Assembly: GCA_021464245.1 (NCBI GenBank) | Contig: JADCRB010000118.1 | Location: 2,978,056-3,042,055, forward strand | Source: Carallia brachiata | Lineage: Eukaryota; Streptophyta; Magnoliopsida; Malpighiales; Rhizophoraceae | DNA length: 64,000 bases | Direction of reading: 5' to 3' | In this document: positions 39,714 through 52,450 of the stretch, one piece after another | Layout: the number at the start of each line of letters is the position of its first letter | Numbering within the stretch: the stretch's first letter is position 1 | Translations under genes and position numbers: made by a program | Notes under the pieces: generated by a model | Seen by the model: only the letters and a program-made list of their open reading frames with translations | Databases searched by the model: none | Told to the model about the DNA's origin: nothing

Positions 39714-41924
39714 CACAAGAATAGAGCCATTGTACAGCAGCGATTTGAGAGCCTGAAAGATAAAGAGTGAGAAGGGGTTTCAGGTTTGCGGCCGGCGGGG
39801 CCGAAGGTTTTATTTTATTTTATTTTTTTTCTTTTTAAGTTTTAACCTTTTTTTTGATTAAAAAAAACGTTTTAACCTTTTTCTTTTTAATTTTTTTATT
39901 ATTTAAAATTATAAAAATATTTACACGTATATGTAAATTATCAAATATTTATAAATATTTATAATTTTTATGTCCGACATATGTGTCCGATTTTCTTTTA
40001 TAAAAAATTTTAGCAGACACTTTACGTGGATCAGAAATGTATCAAGTGCATGTTGGACACACTCTATCTCTTCAAATTTCCAGGTCGGTGCTATATAGAG
40101 CAACCGATTTTACATCAACACCTGAAATATCTTTTTTTTTTTTTCGGTTAATTGAGTCGGATGCTCAAGATGCCTTGTTTTGATTTCAATCAATGAGCTA
40201 CAATTCAGCAGTGCCATGAGTATGAGTCAGTTTTTAAAATTAAAAATTTTGAATCCAAATATTCAAAATCAATTAATTAAAAAATAAATAATTGAGTTCA
40301 AATCAAGTAATATACTACACAACAATTTTTAAGCGTCCCATTTTGCTTATGGGAATGCAAATTCTCATTATAAGAAGCAGACGCTCTAAATTTCCTAACA
40401 AATGAGACCCACGTAATGAAAAGTAACAAAATACCTAAAAATTTAAGTTTTTCACTGAAATATTTAACGTCTCAAAATACATACAACAAAGTATCAATTA
40501 ATTTATCATAACTGATTAACCACTAATTTAATTTATGTATTATTGGTTAATAACTTGTGTCAACTTTATTTAATATCACAATTATAATATTTAATTAATT
40601 AACATCTTATTGCACATCCTGCAAACTACAATAAATATTTTGATGAGAATTTATAAAACATTAAGTAGATGTCCCTTTGTTTATCCTTTTTTTTTTTTGG
40701 TAAAAAAATAATAAAATAAAAGGTCACACCCTACAATTTTATTAAAAAGAATTATATTAGTTGTACTATATAGTAACTGAATTACTATATTAAACTTATA
40801 ATAGAGTAAATTTTATAATAATCAATTAAAATTATTAATCTCCTACATAACTGTAAAAGTTTATACATAATATATTTAACTCCATCAAACAACTTAATAA
40901 AAGTTCAAAATTCTGACTTTATGATAATGAATGAAATCCTTTAATGACTAACGCTCTGTTTAGATGCAATGAAAAAGAAAAAATAAAGAAAATGAAAGGA
41001 ATATATTTTTTTATTTATTTTATTTATTTATTTTTTATTAATTTAAATAATTAATTTTTATTTTTTTTCACAAATAAGTATTTTTTTTTCATAATTTTTT
41101 AATTATTATTTTTTATTAGTTATAATTAAATTATTACTGTATTATTTTTTATTTATTTTTATTTATTTTTTATTAATTTAAATACACTATAATTGAAGAG
41201 AGAGGTGACCATAAATTATATAATTTTTTTTTATTCATAAAAAAATCCTATTGAACTCGTAAATGAGAGCCATGCGATTCTCCGGATTAAGCGCCCTTTC
41301 CTCGAATTTTCCAGACGAGTTCCATTACATTTTCAGACAAAAATTTGTCAGAAATATTGTCTGAATACAATTATCTGTATTTTATTTGCAATCATTTGAA
41401 TTTTAAGTGCAACTAAAACGAAGAAGAAAAAATCACTGTCATTTTTTTACATATAAAATTTAGTTAGTTACATTTCAAAAATAAGTAATTGCATTCAAAC
41501 AAAATTTTAGATAATTTTTTATTAAGTAACGTAACTTTTTTCTTTTTCAGACTGACCGGCCCTGCATTTGTAGGGGCCCACCACGTGAAATTGCTGGCCT
41601 CCGACGGCCCCGTGCTTACGCCTTACAGGCGCGCGAGAAATTTCCTTGGCAATTATTTTAGGAGTGGCTTTTGAGATTAATTTTAAAATAATTATAAAAT
41701 AATATGAGTTATTTAATAATTAAATTTATAAAAAAAAAAGTAAAAAAGTGAAAAATTATTAAAACTGATTGATAAAAATGTGTTATTATTTATTATCGTT
41801 AGTCTAAAGTCACATAAAATTATTCTTCTTTCGTTATCTTGTCAATGTTCTCTTAAATAAATCACAACTAATAGTTTTTTATGTGATTTTTTTTCAGACA
41901 ATTTCTCGTCTGCACTAACGTGTC
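39714..41924. other. Gene-poor sequence right of copy 2
   Basis: 39714-39810 is less AT-rich and continues the sequence interrupted by the insertion (CACAAGAATAGAGCCATTG, GCGGCCGGCGGGGCCGAAGG). On the minus strand it has a short C/T-rich leader and an ATG followed almost at once by a stop. The rest is A/T-rich repeats with no supportable gene. The patch at 41550-41660 (CTGACCGGCCCTGCATTTG...) is more balanced, but its open stretch is short and unrecognised. Confidence 0.4.
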
Positions 41925-44900
41925 GGTCAAAAGTTGCAGTCAATTTGAGGGGTGCATTGGAATTTAAGGGCGTGGTTACAGACTTTCAGTGCTCGATATT
42001 TGTGGACTGATAGATTGTCTTAAGAATTATAATTTAGTAATTTTTAGTAATAATATATATATATTAAATAATAAAAAATTTAATAATAAAATTTTATAAT
42101 TAAAAAAATAAATTTTATTACTTAAAATTGAATATTTCTTTTTTTCTATACACTTTATCGGACAAAAAAAATGGGTCGCCCAAACCTTTTCCGAAATTTC
42201 AACATCGTAATCGAATTTCTGGCCAGCACTTGGAATCGGAGGCCCCCACATGCTTTTTGACCCGAGTGGCACCCCATGTAATCAATTAAAAGTAGACTCA
42301 CGGTAGATAATTTGTTCTCTAATTTGGAGTGTTCGCAAATCAAATTAAGCGACCGTGACCAATGATTTACAATTAAACCTACCACACCACTTTGGGAAAA
42401 TTATATTATACCTGGGACAGCTTCTTCTGTCCTCACCGACACCTGACTAACAATCATCGGGCACATTCCAACTTCTAGCCTTGTAGTTTATTTCCCTCCA
42501 TTTCTCTGCTTCTCATTCCCTTGCTCTACTTCTGCAGCTCTTGTCAAGTCACTCGTCCTCTTGAAGGTAAAAAAGCTTTTCTGAATAACAACTTTAACCT
42601 ATAATTTTTAGAGCTCTTCAAAGGATTTGCTTCATCAAACAAATTTTGTTGCTCATCATCTAAAAGAAGAGCTTTTGATCAAGTTTAAATCTTGTTCTTT
42701 TCCTTTTGTTTTTCAATTTATTATGTAGCAGATATTGCAGAAAATTCAGTTTTCGGGCCTTTCATGCAAAAGGATTTCAAGGTCAATATCCATTTTAGTT
42801 AATCTTTTCCTGCTCTATCTCTATCTGTTCTTATGTATGAACTGTGATAGTCAGGTAAGGCCTCTTCACCCTCTCTTTCTGTTATGATTTTTTTATGGGT
42901 CCATTTGGTTTTGGGTTTAAATCTTTGCGAGTAGGAGAGTATTTGTATTAATTTTATTTTTAGTTGATGGGTCTATTGTGTGTGAAAGAGTCACGAACAA
43001 AGTTATTTTAATCATCTTACTTATTCATTTATAAATTATTCTTTTTTTATATTTTCATTTCATGAGAAATTATTTCAAACACTTCTTCTCGAGTGTAATT
43101 AAGATATTTTAATTTAGTTGTTCGTTGTTCAATCATATCACGTCTTATCAAAATGCTACTGTATGAATTTATGCACCCATATTATTTAATAAATTGTTAT
43201 ATTCTCTCACTCAGGCTCATACAGCTTTATGATTTTGTTTTATAAATTTGTGTGCTTTTAGAAGTCTTTGTAATTAAAAGAGTGTTTGGACTAATTTGGG
43301 AGGCATTTGGTTTTGCTATTAGACATTGTTGTTGCTGTTAAAATTAAAAAGTAAGTCAAAATAGTGTTTATTCTTTTTTTAGGAATTGTTATTATTGATA
43401 TATTCTAAAAATAGCTGATACTTGAAAAAGTAAAGGTTTCTTACTGTTTTTTTGTTTTTACTAATAATTGGTGAAAAGATTAATTACCAAATTAGCCTTG
43501 CACGCGGCATGAGGATGTACTATCTATTGTGTCAGGCTGAAGGCCGTACGAGAGAGAAGCATCAAAATATTTTGTTTTTTCACCGACAGACAGAGAGAGA
43601 GAGAGAGGGTATAAGCATTAAAACATTTTATTTTTCACTTTTCTTAACAGAGATTGAAGAGTATAATAAAATAATAAAAATTTTAATTTAATTCATATTT
43701 TTTAATAAATATATTTTATTAATAATTTTATATTATATAATAAGTAAAATTTACTTAAAATAATAAAATAAAAAATAATTATGTATATTATTAAATTATA
43801 AGTAAATTTAACTCGTTAAAAAAAAGAATAAAGTTATCAAATAACATAAAATAATATTTAATTATTGGAACTTTACATGGGCACTGGCATGTATTTGTAT
43901 TATAACAAGAATATTATTTTAAGTATGCTCACTTTTTTATTTTTTCTTTTTCTATTTTTTTTATTTTTGTTGTATAAAAAATTATTTACACAATAAAGTC
44001 AATAATATTTTTTAAGTACAATAATTTATACGATAAAAATTATAATATTTTTTTTATAAATTATAATTATTTTTAAGACACACATTCAATAAATTTTTAT
44101 TTATAAATACATAAGATATATTTTTTGTAAGATTAGTTTAAATTAATTAAAAATAAAAAAATTACTTATTATAAATAAAATTAAAATAAAATATCTTAAA
44201 TCGTCATTTTATTGGTTGATCAAGAATCACTAATATTAATTTAATCAAATATTATAATTTTATTTTATTTATCAGTAATAATAATTAATAATAACGAATA
44301 ACAAAACCAAACACCTCTATATTTTTAGTTGATGAATTTATCATTTAACGAGCTCAGCCACCAACCTATAAAACTTCTTCTCTCTATTCCCATCCGATAT
44401 GGATCATTTCCAACCCTCAGACCCTCTCACACATATTCTCTCTCTCCGTAGAAAATTTTTCTTCTATAGTCTGGTTTTTGTCTTCCACTAAGGTCATCCA
44501 TGTTGATCCTTGACGAGGGGCCATTTCCAACATTCTAACACATTCTCTCTCTCCGCAGAAAAATTTTCTTCTACAGTCCGGTTTTTGTCTTCCACTATGG
44601 TGATCTATGTTGACTCTTGACTCCTTGCTTGTTCCTGGTCACAGACCTTTTTTTTTTTTTTTTTTTATCAATTCTTTGTTACACACTCTTGAATATGGGT
44701 GCTCTCTTAAAATAAAAAATCGAACCAAAATGTTTAATCATGCTACTTTTAAAATTGAAATAAAATTGAAATTTGTATAGTCTTTCTCTTTTAAAGTCAC
44801 CTGAATAAAGAAATCATTAAACTTGATTTGCTTTCTTTTTTTCCTTTTTAGAAAGAATATAAAAATTCATCCAAACATTCAAAGATAGTACATCCTGTAG

Positions 44901-45850
44901 ACCAAAAAAAAAAGATAGTATCGATCAATATTGTAGAGTCTGATTGGATACTAGACCGATTAGCTTTGTTTACTAGGAAAGAATCTTTTATTATTTAAAT
45001 GTTGAGAACGTCATTTCATTATCTTCCGATGCGAAAATTGGGCCCCTTCCAATAATACTTCTCTTTCCCTTGCAAGGAGTTATTCACACAAAACAAAGGT
45101 AAAAATACACTCTACCAACATTGCAAGCTGGAAGTCAATACAAATTGAAATAACATTTCAATCCATTTCAACTAACTAGAGCTTTCTAAAATTAAAAACT
45201 GTAAATGAATTGAAAACTTTAGTTTATATCGATTCAATTATTTAATTATAAAATTTAGTTCGATTAACTAAAATTTTAATTTAATTTGATTTGGTTGGTT
45301 CAGCCAAGTTTTTTATTTTATTTTTTTATGCTCCTACTCTTGAGTGTTGATACTTGAAACTTGATCCATTGGTGTGTATGCACGATATTAAAAGGGGGAA
45401 ACATTTATACAAAAACAGAAAAAGGAAATCAGAAGGTCTCTCTTGCCTATCCCTTCTTCTGGACATCTTTTGATCAGGTTTGTCTTCTTTTGTTAGGGGA
45501 GGGAATTTTCCTCTTCCAAATAGAAGGAAAGTCATACAAAGTGTATCATAACTTACATATTGATCAAAATCCCAATTTTGCCAACATGAGTTTATACTAT
45601 TAATAAATTTTTTTTCATAGATGCATCTTTTTCCTAAACGAAAACTTGAAAAATGGGAAATCATAATTTTGCTACTTCCTCTTAAAAAATTAATGTTTTC
45701 CCGTTCGACACAACTTATTTGTTACTTGATCTGATAATAGAGTAGCCAGGCCTTGATTTATAGCAACTAGCATGCGAAGTTTTATTTTTCCTGCATCTTT
45801 TGTAAAAGTTTTCGAGATTAATATCCCAGCAGTTGCTGCCCTTGTTGAAT
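41925..45850. repeat. Segmental duplicate of the BAHD1 upstream region (segment B)
   Basis: Colinear with 16383-19800 in blocks: 42200-42480 with 16580-17060 (GTAATCAATTAAAAG, CTACCACACCACTTTGGGAA), 42560-42850 with 17095-17400, 44400-44660 with 17850-18120, and 45330-45850 with 18600-19806. An insertion-like AT-rich block at 43300-44340 is specific to B. It has the inner microsatellite (GA)n at 43591-43607. No independent gene seen. Confidence 0.7.
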
Positions 45851-45867
45851 GTAATTGCAGAGAAAAA

Positions 45868-47181
45868 ATGGCGAAATTTGAAGTAGAATTGACATCCCAA
45901 CAAGTTGTGAAGCCAAGTTCCCCAACACCAAGCCACCGTCGCCACCATCAGCTCTCTTCTCTTGATCAAATTATGGTTCCAATTTACCAGCGCTACCTCT
46001 TCTTCTATCCTGGAAACAACACTTCCGACAGCATAGAAAAATGCCAACGTCTCAAGCAATCTTTGTCTGAGACCTTAACCCTGTTCTACCCTTTGGCTGG
46101 ACGATTGAAAGACAACATGTACGTGGACTGCAACGACGAGGGAGTCCAGTTTGTAGAGGCAAAAGCTAAATGCACAATCCTAGACTTCCTCGAAAAGGGA
46201 AGAAACTGTAATGAGATTAACAAGTTGCTTCCGATTCCTGTTCGCAATGCTACAACTCATGTCCAAGCCACCAGCTTTGATTGCGGTGGCATGGTGATTG
46301 GTTTCGCCATGTTACACAAAGTTGGAGATGGCATTTCAGCATTTATGTTCCTCAATGCTTGGACTGCCATTGCTCGCGGACAGAAATCTACGACTGTCCC
46401 TCGTTTTGATCTAGCCAGGCACTTTCCTCCTATTAGATTATCAGGGTTTGATCCATGTTTTGAGGTTGTTCCAGACAACATTGTAGCGAAGTGGTTTGTT
46501 TTCGATGAGTCGAAAATAGCTATGCTTAGAGACAGTTATGCCAATCCGAATAGCAGCATTCAAAGCTCTAAACGCCCGACTCGTGTTGAGGCTTTAACGG
46601 CTTTTATATGGAGCAAGTTCATGGCTACCACTCAAGCAAAAGCAGATGGTCATAGTAAAACATATGTTGTGCATCATCCGGTGAATTTGCGTCCGAGAAT
46701 GGACCTGCCCATTTCGGAGTCTAGACAATATTTCGGGAATCTTATTGTTGAGCCAGTAGTGGCAATGCCTGACTTGAATGCTAAGGATGGATGCTATGGC
46801 ATAGTAAGCCAAATGAGACAAACTATAAGGAATGTAGATGCAGAATATGTGAAGAAACTTCAACAAGGCGAAGCACACCTGAACATGATGAAAGAGAGAG
46901 CTGAGGGTTTTGCCGATCGAGAGGTGGTTGGGCTTAACTTCAGTAGTCTTTGTGGGTTTCCAGTGTATGAAATTGACTTTGGATGGGGAAAGCCTTTGTG
47001 GGTTGGCCTGGCCCCCATGCCTCTCAGCAATCTAATTTTCTTCTTTGATACCAAAGCAGGGGGTGGCATAGAGATATATGTCCACTTGAAAGAGGAGGAC
47101 ATGGAAAAGTTTGAAAATGATGTTGAGATTGCCAGAGTTGTGTCTCCAAGTCCTAGAAGGATGAAACTATCTGCATTGTAA
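45868..47181 (+). CDS. BAHD acyltransferase 2 (vinorine-synthase-like)
   Basis: A 437-residue single-exon paralogue of BAHD1, colinear over its whole length. HxxxD is HKVGD at 150-154 and DFGWG is at 370-374. The upstream in-frame ATG at 45772 would add 32 residues not shared with BAHD1, where no such extension is open, so 45868 (MAKFEVEL) is the start. Differences from BAHD1 are spread through the protein (for example GNATVHVQ versus RNATTHVQ, and LPGFDPCV versus LSGFDPCF), so acceptor specificity could differ. The gene looks intact and probably functional. Confidence 0.95.
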   Translation: MAKFEVELTSQQVVKPSSPTPSHRRHHQLSSLDQIMVPIYQRYLFFYPGNNTSDSIEKCQRLKQSLSETLTLFYPLAGRLKDNMYVDCNDEGVQFVEAKAKCTILDFLEKGRNCNEINKLLPIPVRNATTHVQATSFDCGGMVIGFAMLHKVGDGISAFMFLNAWTAIARGQKSTTVPRFDLARHFPPIRLSGFDPCFEVVPDNIVAKWFVFDESKIAMLRDSYANPNSSIQSSKRPTRVEALTAFIWSKFMATTQAKADGHSKTYVVHHPVNLRPRMDLPISESRQYFGNLIVEPVVAMPDLNAKDGCYGIVSQMRQTIRNVDAEYVKKLQQGEAHLNMMKERAEGFADREVVGLNFSSLCGFPVYEIDFGWGKPLWVGLAPMPLSNLIFFFDTKAGGGIEIYVHLKEEDMEKFENDVEIARVVSPSPRRMKLSAL

Positions 47182-47936
47182 GGCCTTCTTTGAGTTGGTT
47201 GGGTGGCTCACTTGGGTCTTAACCTATGCGATGGTGTTGTTAATTTAGTCCTGGGAAAAACTTGTTCAAGAGTCTTTTGTTGCACCTGAATAACCAAGTT
47301 GCAAGAAATGGATTTTCAATGTAATCCTTTACATGTATGAATGCATCTATTGTGGTTAAATCAGTAAGCTACAATGTAGAGTAAGCAATAAGTTGGGATG
47401 TTATGGATACGCTTGTGCTCCTCTGCCATTAGTTAATCAATCATTACTTATGAATAACTTAATGGCCAGTTGATATTTAACTCTTTCAAGTGTTGCAACT
47501 TTCTCCGGCTAAAAACGTCATCCAAGAAGCCTCTAGGATTGATGAGGCTATCCTTCGCTCTTCAATACAAACCCCATCCCATCATATCACTCTGGCACAT
47601 CTTTATCAGCCTGATCTCCCCTGTCATTTTTCCTATTTTTCCAAGCAAACAAAGTGCAGTGGAGGCACTTTGGTCTCTCACTCTGTTCCCCCTGATAGCT
47701 CACCCACAATGACATAATGTGTTGGCAACTATAAATTGTGTAACTAAACTTGAACATTATACCTAACTTTTTTTTTAATTTTTTTGAGTAAGAACAATAT
47801 ACCTAACTTACCATAATGAAAAAAATCTACAAAAACACGCTCTATATCCCCTCTTCTGCACATCAAGCACACGCTGTAATTGCATTTAACTTGATCAGGT
47901 CAATAAAAGGAACCATTTGTCTAGTCATTATCAAAC
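47182..47936. other. 3' flank of BAHD2, conserved in segment A, and leader of the FLA pseudogene
   Basis: Colinear with 21121-21578 as far as CTCTATATCCCCT at about 47855. It then continues into sequence with no match in A, leading into the FLA-like frame at 47937. Confidence 0.55.
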
Positions 47937-48560
47937 ATGCAGAAACAAGTCATCTTCTCATTTTCACTTCTCCTTCTCTTCCACCACTGCACTAAAACCG
48001 AATCCCAGTCACCAGCAGCAGCCCCTGCAAAGGCTCCATTTTTATTCCCTGCAAAGGCTCCTCCTACAGCTCCTGCAAATGCTCCAGCCGCAAAGCCTCC
48101 GGCTGCAGACTCTGGAGCCGCTGCAAATGCATCTCCACTGGTTATGGTCCCAGTACAGGAAACTCATGGCGCCCCTCTCAATGTCGTCAAATTCCTCCAA
48201 AAGGCTGGCCATTTCGGATTCTTCATCCGTCTCATAAAGCCACCCAAGGAGGCCTAAAGTTGTTTTCCCTTTTCAATAACTCCAGAGATGGACTAGCCAT
48301 TTTTGCCCCAACAGATGGTGCCTAACTGATCAAGAAAAAGAGAGTTTTGGTGCAATTTCATTTAATACCCAAAACTTCTATCACCTTCCCAAATCCAAAC
48401 CGTGAGCAACCCAATAAGGACACTGCCTGGTTCAGGTGCAAGATTCCTACTTAACGTCCTGACAAGCAAGAGTTCGGTGAAAACTAGCCTACTGGAGAGT
48501 GCCGTTAATGTACATTTTAGAGGGCAATCAGCCCTGGCAAGAGCTAATATTTGTTGATTT
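47937..48560 (+). pseudogene. FLA pseudogene (FLA2)
   Basis: ATG 47937 opens a signal peptide (MQKQVIFSFSLLLLFHHCTKTESQ), an unusually long Ala/Pro-rich AGP segment with PAKAP and PANAP repeats, then LNVVKFLQKAGHFGFFIRL, the start of the fasciclin domain. The frame stops at 48257. The H1 motif is still legible further on in another frame (AIFAPTDGA-like, about 48293-48325), and decayed NPIRT..GSGARFLLNV sequence follows to about 48480. Two or more indels have destroyed it. It lies 0.75 kb after BAHD2; no complete counterpart follows BAHD1. Confidence 0.82.
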
Positions 48561-49500
48561 AAAATTAGTCGTGTAAACCAGTAACTGGAGTTGATGATCA
48601 ATGGATTGCTGGAATTTGATCCTCTAAGCTCTGGCAATTTCACAAACATCTGGTGGACACAAGAAAATGCCGACAACGTATTTACTTAACAAACCGGACA
48701 ACTCTTACCGACCGGACGGGGTGAATCTATGGCCGTGTGGCTCGCAAGTGAGTGTTTACCGGAATTGAACTCATGACTTGGAGTTAACACGCTTAGGATA
48801 AATGACTCTTGAGGAATTAACACCCTTAGCAAAAATTGAATTTCTCCGCCAGGTTAAGGTAAAGCATGAAAAATTATGGATTTGGGTCCTCTCAGGATTG
48901 AGTGGTAGGTTAAACATTTGTGAGACTTGTTGAATTTAGAACAATTTGTTTATACTTATGGAATTCTAAAATGTACTCTTTGATAAATTTAATATAAATC
49001 GTCTAACATAACTAAATACAACAATAAAATCTGATAGGTTAAACATTACTTGCTTATTCATCTCTTTTTCACAAAAAAATAAAAAAATAAAAAGAGAATT
49101 TCGTTGGTTTTTTTTTTATGTAAAAAGGGTCATTGTCGCAAAATAAATTATGGTCCTTGCAAACTCAAGTGTTTTTATTTTTTTTTTTCGGGTCAAGTTT
49201 TGGGATACGAAGGATACATTCATCACGGGGATAAAAGTAAGCGTACAAACTTTCAATAATCTATAATATGCCTTACAAATTACCCACTCACAATGGACAA
49301 CAACAGTAAGATTTTAAATTTAATAATCACCCCAATTAATTTGAGAGAAGCTTATTTAGGTTCATCAATACTCAAATAATAAGTCTCTTCATGTGAGTTA
49401 GGTTAAGTGAAGCATAAATAAAAAAATTAGTTTGATTTCAATCTAAAAATTTGATAATTGACATATATATAATAATATTTTTTTTCACTAATAAAAAAAA
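48561..49500. other. Intergenic sequence
   Basis: 48680-48880 is less AT-rich and, on the minus strand, has GAGTTCAATTCCGG, which resembles an RNA polymerase III B box, so a tRNA-derived SINE is possible but unproven. The rest is AT-rich with no gene. Confidence 0.35.
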
Positions 49501-50060
49501 GCAACAGGAAGATTTAAGGCTGATTATTGATATACGGATTAATGTTTTGTTTATGCGGGCCAGCTCACAATTTTCACTTTGGAATAACTATCAAAACTGG
49601 ACCATCAGATGGCCCGAAGTTTGGAGCAATTCAGCAATTGTCAATAAGAATACCAAGACAATGCGGGGATAACATGGTCCCGAATGGTCCCGAATTAGAG
49701 TTCTATTTTATCTTTTGGCTTAGAACTTCATGTAAATCCAAAAAAAAAAAAAGTGTGGCTGAGGGGAATCCCGAAGGGCGTACCAATTTGTTAGAAGCCA
49801 CTTTGGTGCAGAACTGTAGTGATCTTCTTCGCTAATAGTAGATTGTGAAATTGACAGACGCATATAGGAAAGGTTACCAGGTGGCCAATGCGCTAGCAGC
49901 GTGAGTCAGATCAATGCCACTGGATTTTCATTTGCTGTCCAAGCCTCCAGCGACGTGCCTAACTTTGTTGGCCCAATATCGGTTTGGCGTTCACTGGCCC
50001 CGGAAACGGCCTCTGTAGGTTTTACAAGTTCTTTTGGAAACACCAGACTTAGCGCCAATA
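49500..50060 (+). pseudogene. Probable LINE RNase H 3' remnant
   Basis: Around 49850-49905 the plus strand reads AYRKGYQVANALAA, like the C-terminal AYREGNxVADxLA block of RVT_3-type RNase H domains. The upstream 49500-49740 has coding-like composition but no clear motif. Several frames are mixed. A-rich sequence follows at 50070-50170. Identity is tentative. Confidence 0.4.
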
Positions 50061-50572
50061 TAGGAGAAAAAAAAGGAGAATATGTGTGGCTATTGGCTAA
50101 CTGCCAAAAGAAAAAAAGAATATGTCTGGCTAAAAAAAATATGTGTGGCCAAAAAAAATAAAAAAGATTATGTTCGTCCAATGAATGGCATTGTAGGCGT
50201 CCATTGGCCCTGAGCAGCGGTATAATGCCCTTTTGAAACTGCCCTCAGGCCCCCAATTTCTATAAAAAAAGAAAAAAAAATTTTCTATAAAAAAAAATTG
50301 TGTGTAGTTAAGTTATCAATTCTGAAAAATAAAAAACGAATGTGTGTGCTTGACCTATGTTTTCAAATTTCAACAGAACTCATTGGAATAATTTGTTAAG
50401 ACCTTTTATCTTCTGTTAGACTCATTCCTTTTTTCTTTCATAGATCCTCTTTTTTTTTTAAAAAAAAAAGGAATATGTGTGTGATTTTGATGGCCGGCTG
50501 TCTTTTTTTTTTTTGTTTTTATTTTGTGTAACAGATATATGTGTGTGTGTTTTTTTTTTCTTGGAAAAAACT
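50061..50572. other. A/T-rich and TG-rich intergenic sequence
   Basis: Repeats of an AAGAATATGTGTGGCTA-like unit occur at 50085-50160. T-runs and TGTGTG tracts fill the rest. No gene seen. Confidence 0.45.
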
Positions 50573-51090
50573 AAGCTGTAGCTGAGTCTATTCTAGGTTT
50601 AGACTTCCCACGGTTTTTCTTCAGCCGGTCCATGAATCTGCCTAAACTATTGGTTGGGCTCACAAGAAAAACGAGCACACATGTCTGTATGAGTACAAAA
50701 TTCTTAAATGGTACTAAGTTCTGTCTGAGCTATCATCACTACAAGAGACGAGCACACATGTCTGCACGAGTACAAAAATCTTAAACCAACCGTTCTACAA
50801 GGAAAAGAAAGATCATCAACTTCACGAGATGTGTTTGCTTGAGTTTTTAGCGACCAATGACCTTGAATTTGAATCCATTCGTCACAGTGCCAGACACACT
50901 TGTTTGAATCCATTTGGCATCAATATATTGATCTTTTTTGTTTCTTTTTGGGACAAAAGTAAAAGGAAATAGAGGAAGAAAGTCCCAATTGAATAACTAC
51001 ATTCTGACGACTTGAACAGGAAGCACCGTATAGCAATAATGCGGACAAAATCAGCAAGGCCAGACCATAATAAACCAAAAAAAATTTTGC
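50573..51090 (-). other. Conserved block, partner of 22868-23400
   Basis: Colinear over about 500 bp, again upstream of an FLA gene. The minus-strand LVYYGLALLI-type hydrophobic stretch is kept, but the downstream frame differs. Function unknown. Confidence 0.35.
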
Positions 51091-51718
51091 TAAGCCATTC
51101 CAATTTTTGACTCTTTCCTACCTTCTACTCTAAGCAAAACTAGCTAGTTGGTGTTAAATATCCATCCAACGATTCCCTCCAAATCTACGAGTGTACCATA
51201 CTAACAAGTAAATTTTGAAAGGGCATTCTTACAGGAGGAGCGTCAGATAGGGTGTGAGATTTTTTTTCAATTATAATTTTATTTCACATCAACATTAATT
51301 CTAACTTTAACTATTGTTCGTATTGTATGAATAAAAAAATTGTGAAGCCCACAATTATTTTTTCTTTCTCTCATCCTCTCTCTTTCTTCACCATGTCGGC
51401 CTCTCGTACCTCCTATCTATCCATTTATCATTTCCGATTTTAAATAACACTAGACAAGTAATTATGCAATTTTATCTAACGATATCAGATAATTTTTATA
51501 TTTTTATTTTTTTAAAAATTTAATTATTTAACGATTTGTATCACTTTATAATTATTTAAAAATTACTAAAATAAGCGACTACTTTTGTTTCTTTCGAAAA
51601 TTCTACCTAGACAGACACATTGACACATTCTCCTTATAGTTTCCACCAAAATAAAAGCTCCCCTCATCATGTACCATCACTTTGTAAAGAGAAGAAACAT
51701 AAGCCAAAAAGCACCAAA
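51091..51718. promoter_or_regulatory. Upstream region of FLA3
   Basis: No gene seen. An AAATAAAAGC TATA-like element is at about 51647-51656, roughly 65 bases before the start codon. Confidence 0.3.
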
Positions 51719-52450
51719 ATGATCCTACAATCACTCTTCCCATTTTCTCTTCTACTCCTCCTCCTCTGTTTCACCGAAACCTCAGGCCAATCACCGGCTC
51801 CGGCACCGACTCCTCGGGGGCCCACTAATGTGGTGAAAATCCTCAAAAAGTCCGGCCAATTCAAGTTCCTTATCCGCCTCTTGAAGACAACCCAACTGGA
51901 CAGCAATCTAAACTCCCAGTTGGGCAACACAAACAATGGCCTAACCATCTTTGCCCCAAGTGACACTGCGTTTTCAAGCCTGAAAGCTGGTGGCTCACTC
52001 GATTCCTTAACCCAGCAACAAACCGTGGAGTTGGTGCAGTTTCATATTGTGCCCACATTTCTATCGATTCCCCAGTTTGATACTGTGACCAATCCTTTGA
52101 AAACACATGCCGGATCGGGTAACCGGTTCCAACTCAATGTGACCGCAGATGGGAATTCAGTGAAGATAGCCACAGGACTCACCAACACAACTATCTCTGG
52201 CACTGTGTACTCAGATGACCATCTTGCTATATACCAAGTGGACAAGGTGCTTCTTCCTTTGGACATATTTACCCCTAAGCTTCCGGCACCGGCACCGGCA
52301 CCGGCAATAGCAATGATTAATTCAAAGAGTCATGATCATGGTGTTGCTAAGGACAGTTCTGGTGGAGCACTTTTTCCAATGTGCCATGGCTATATGGTGT
52401 TATTTCAAGTTGGCATAGTTTTTGCAATTAATGCTTTCTTCGAGACGTAG
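51719..52450 (+). CDS. Fasciclin-like arabinogalactan protein FLA3
   Basis: 243 residues from ATG 51719. An upstream in-frame ATG at 51620 would bury the signal peptide (MILQSLFPFSLLLLLLCFTETSGQ). A short PAPAPTP segment is followed by one fasciclin domain (LTIFAPSDTAF; TGLTNTTISGTVYSDDHLAIYQVDKVLLP), PAPAPAPA and a hydrophobic tail (MVLFQVGIVFAINAFF) consistent with GPI anchoring, though the final residues FET are slightly unusual. It shares the long H2 block almost exactly with FLA1. Intact. Confidence 0.92.
   Translation: MILQSLFPFSLLLLLLCFTETSGQSPAPAPTPRGPTNVVKILKKSGQFKFLIRLLKTTQLDSNLNSQLGNTNNGLTIFAPSDTAFSSLKAGGSLDSLTQQQTVELVQFHIVPTFLSIPQFDTVTNPLKTHAGSGNRFQLNVTADGNSVKIATGLTNTTISGTVYSDDHLAIYQVDKVLLPLDIFTPKLPAPAPAPAIAMINSKSHDHGVAKDSSGGALFPMCHGYMVLFQVGIVFAINAFFET

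Noticed and set aside
41489..41674. 61-codon frame in a GC-richer patch
   Set aside because: Short, no domain and no partner in segment A; probably decayed repeat.
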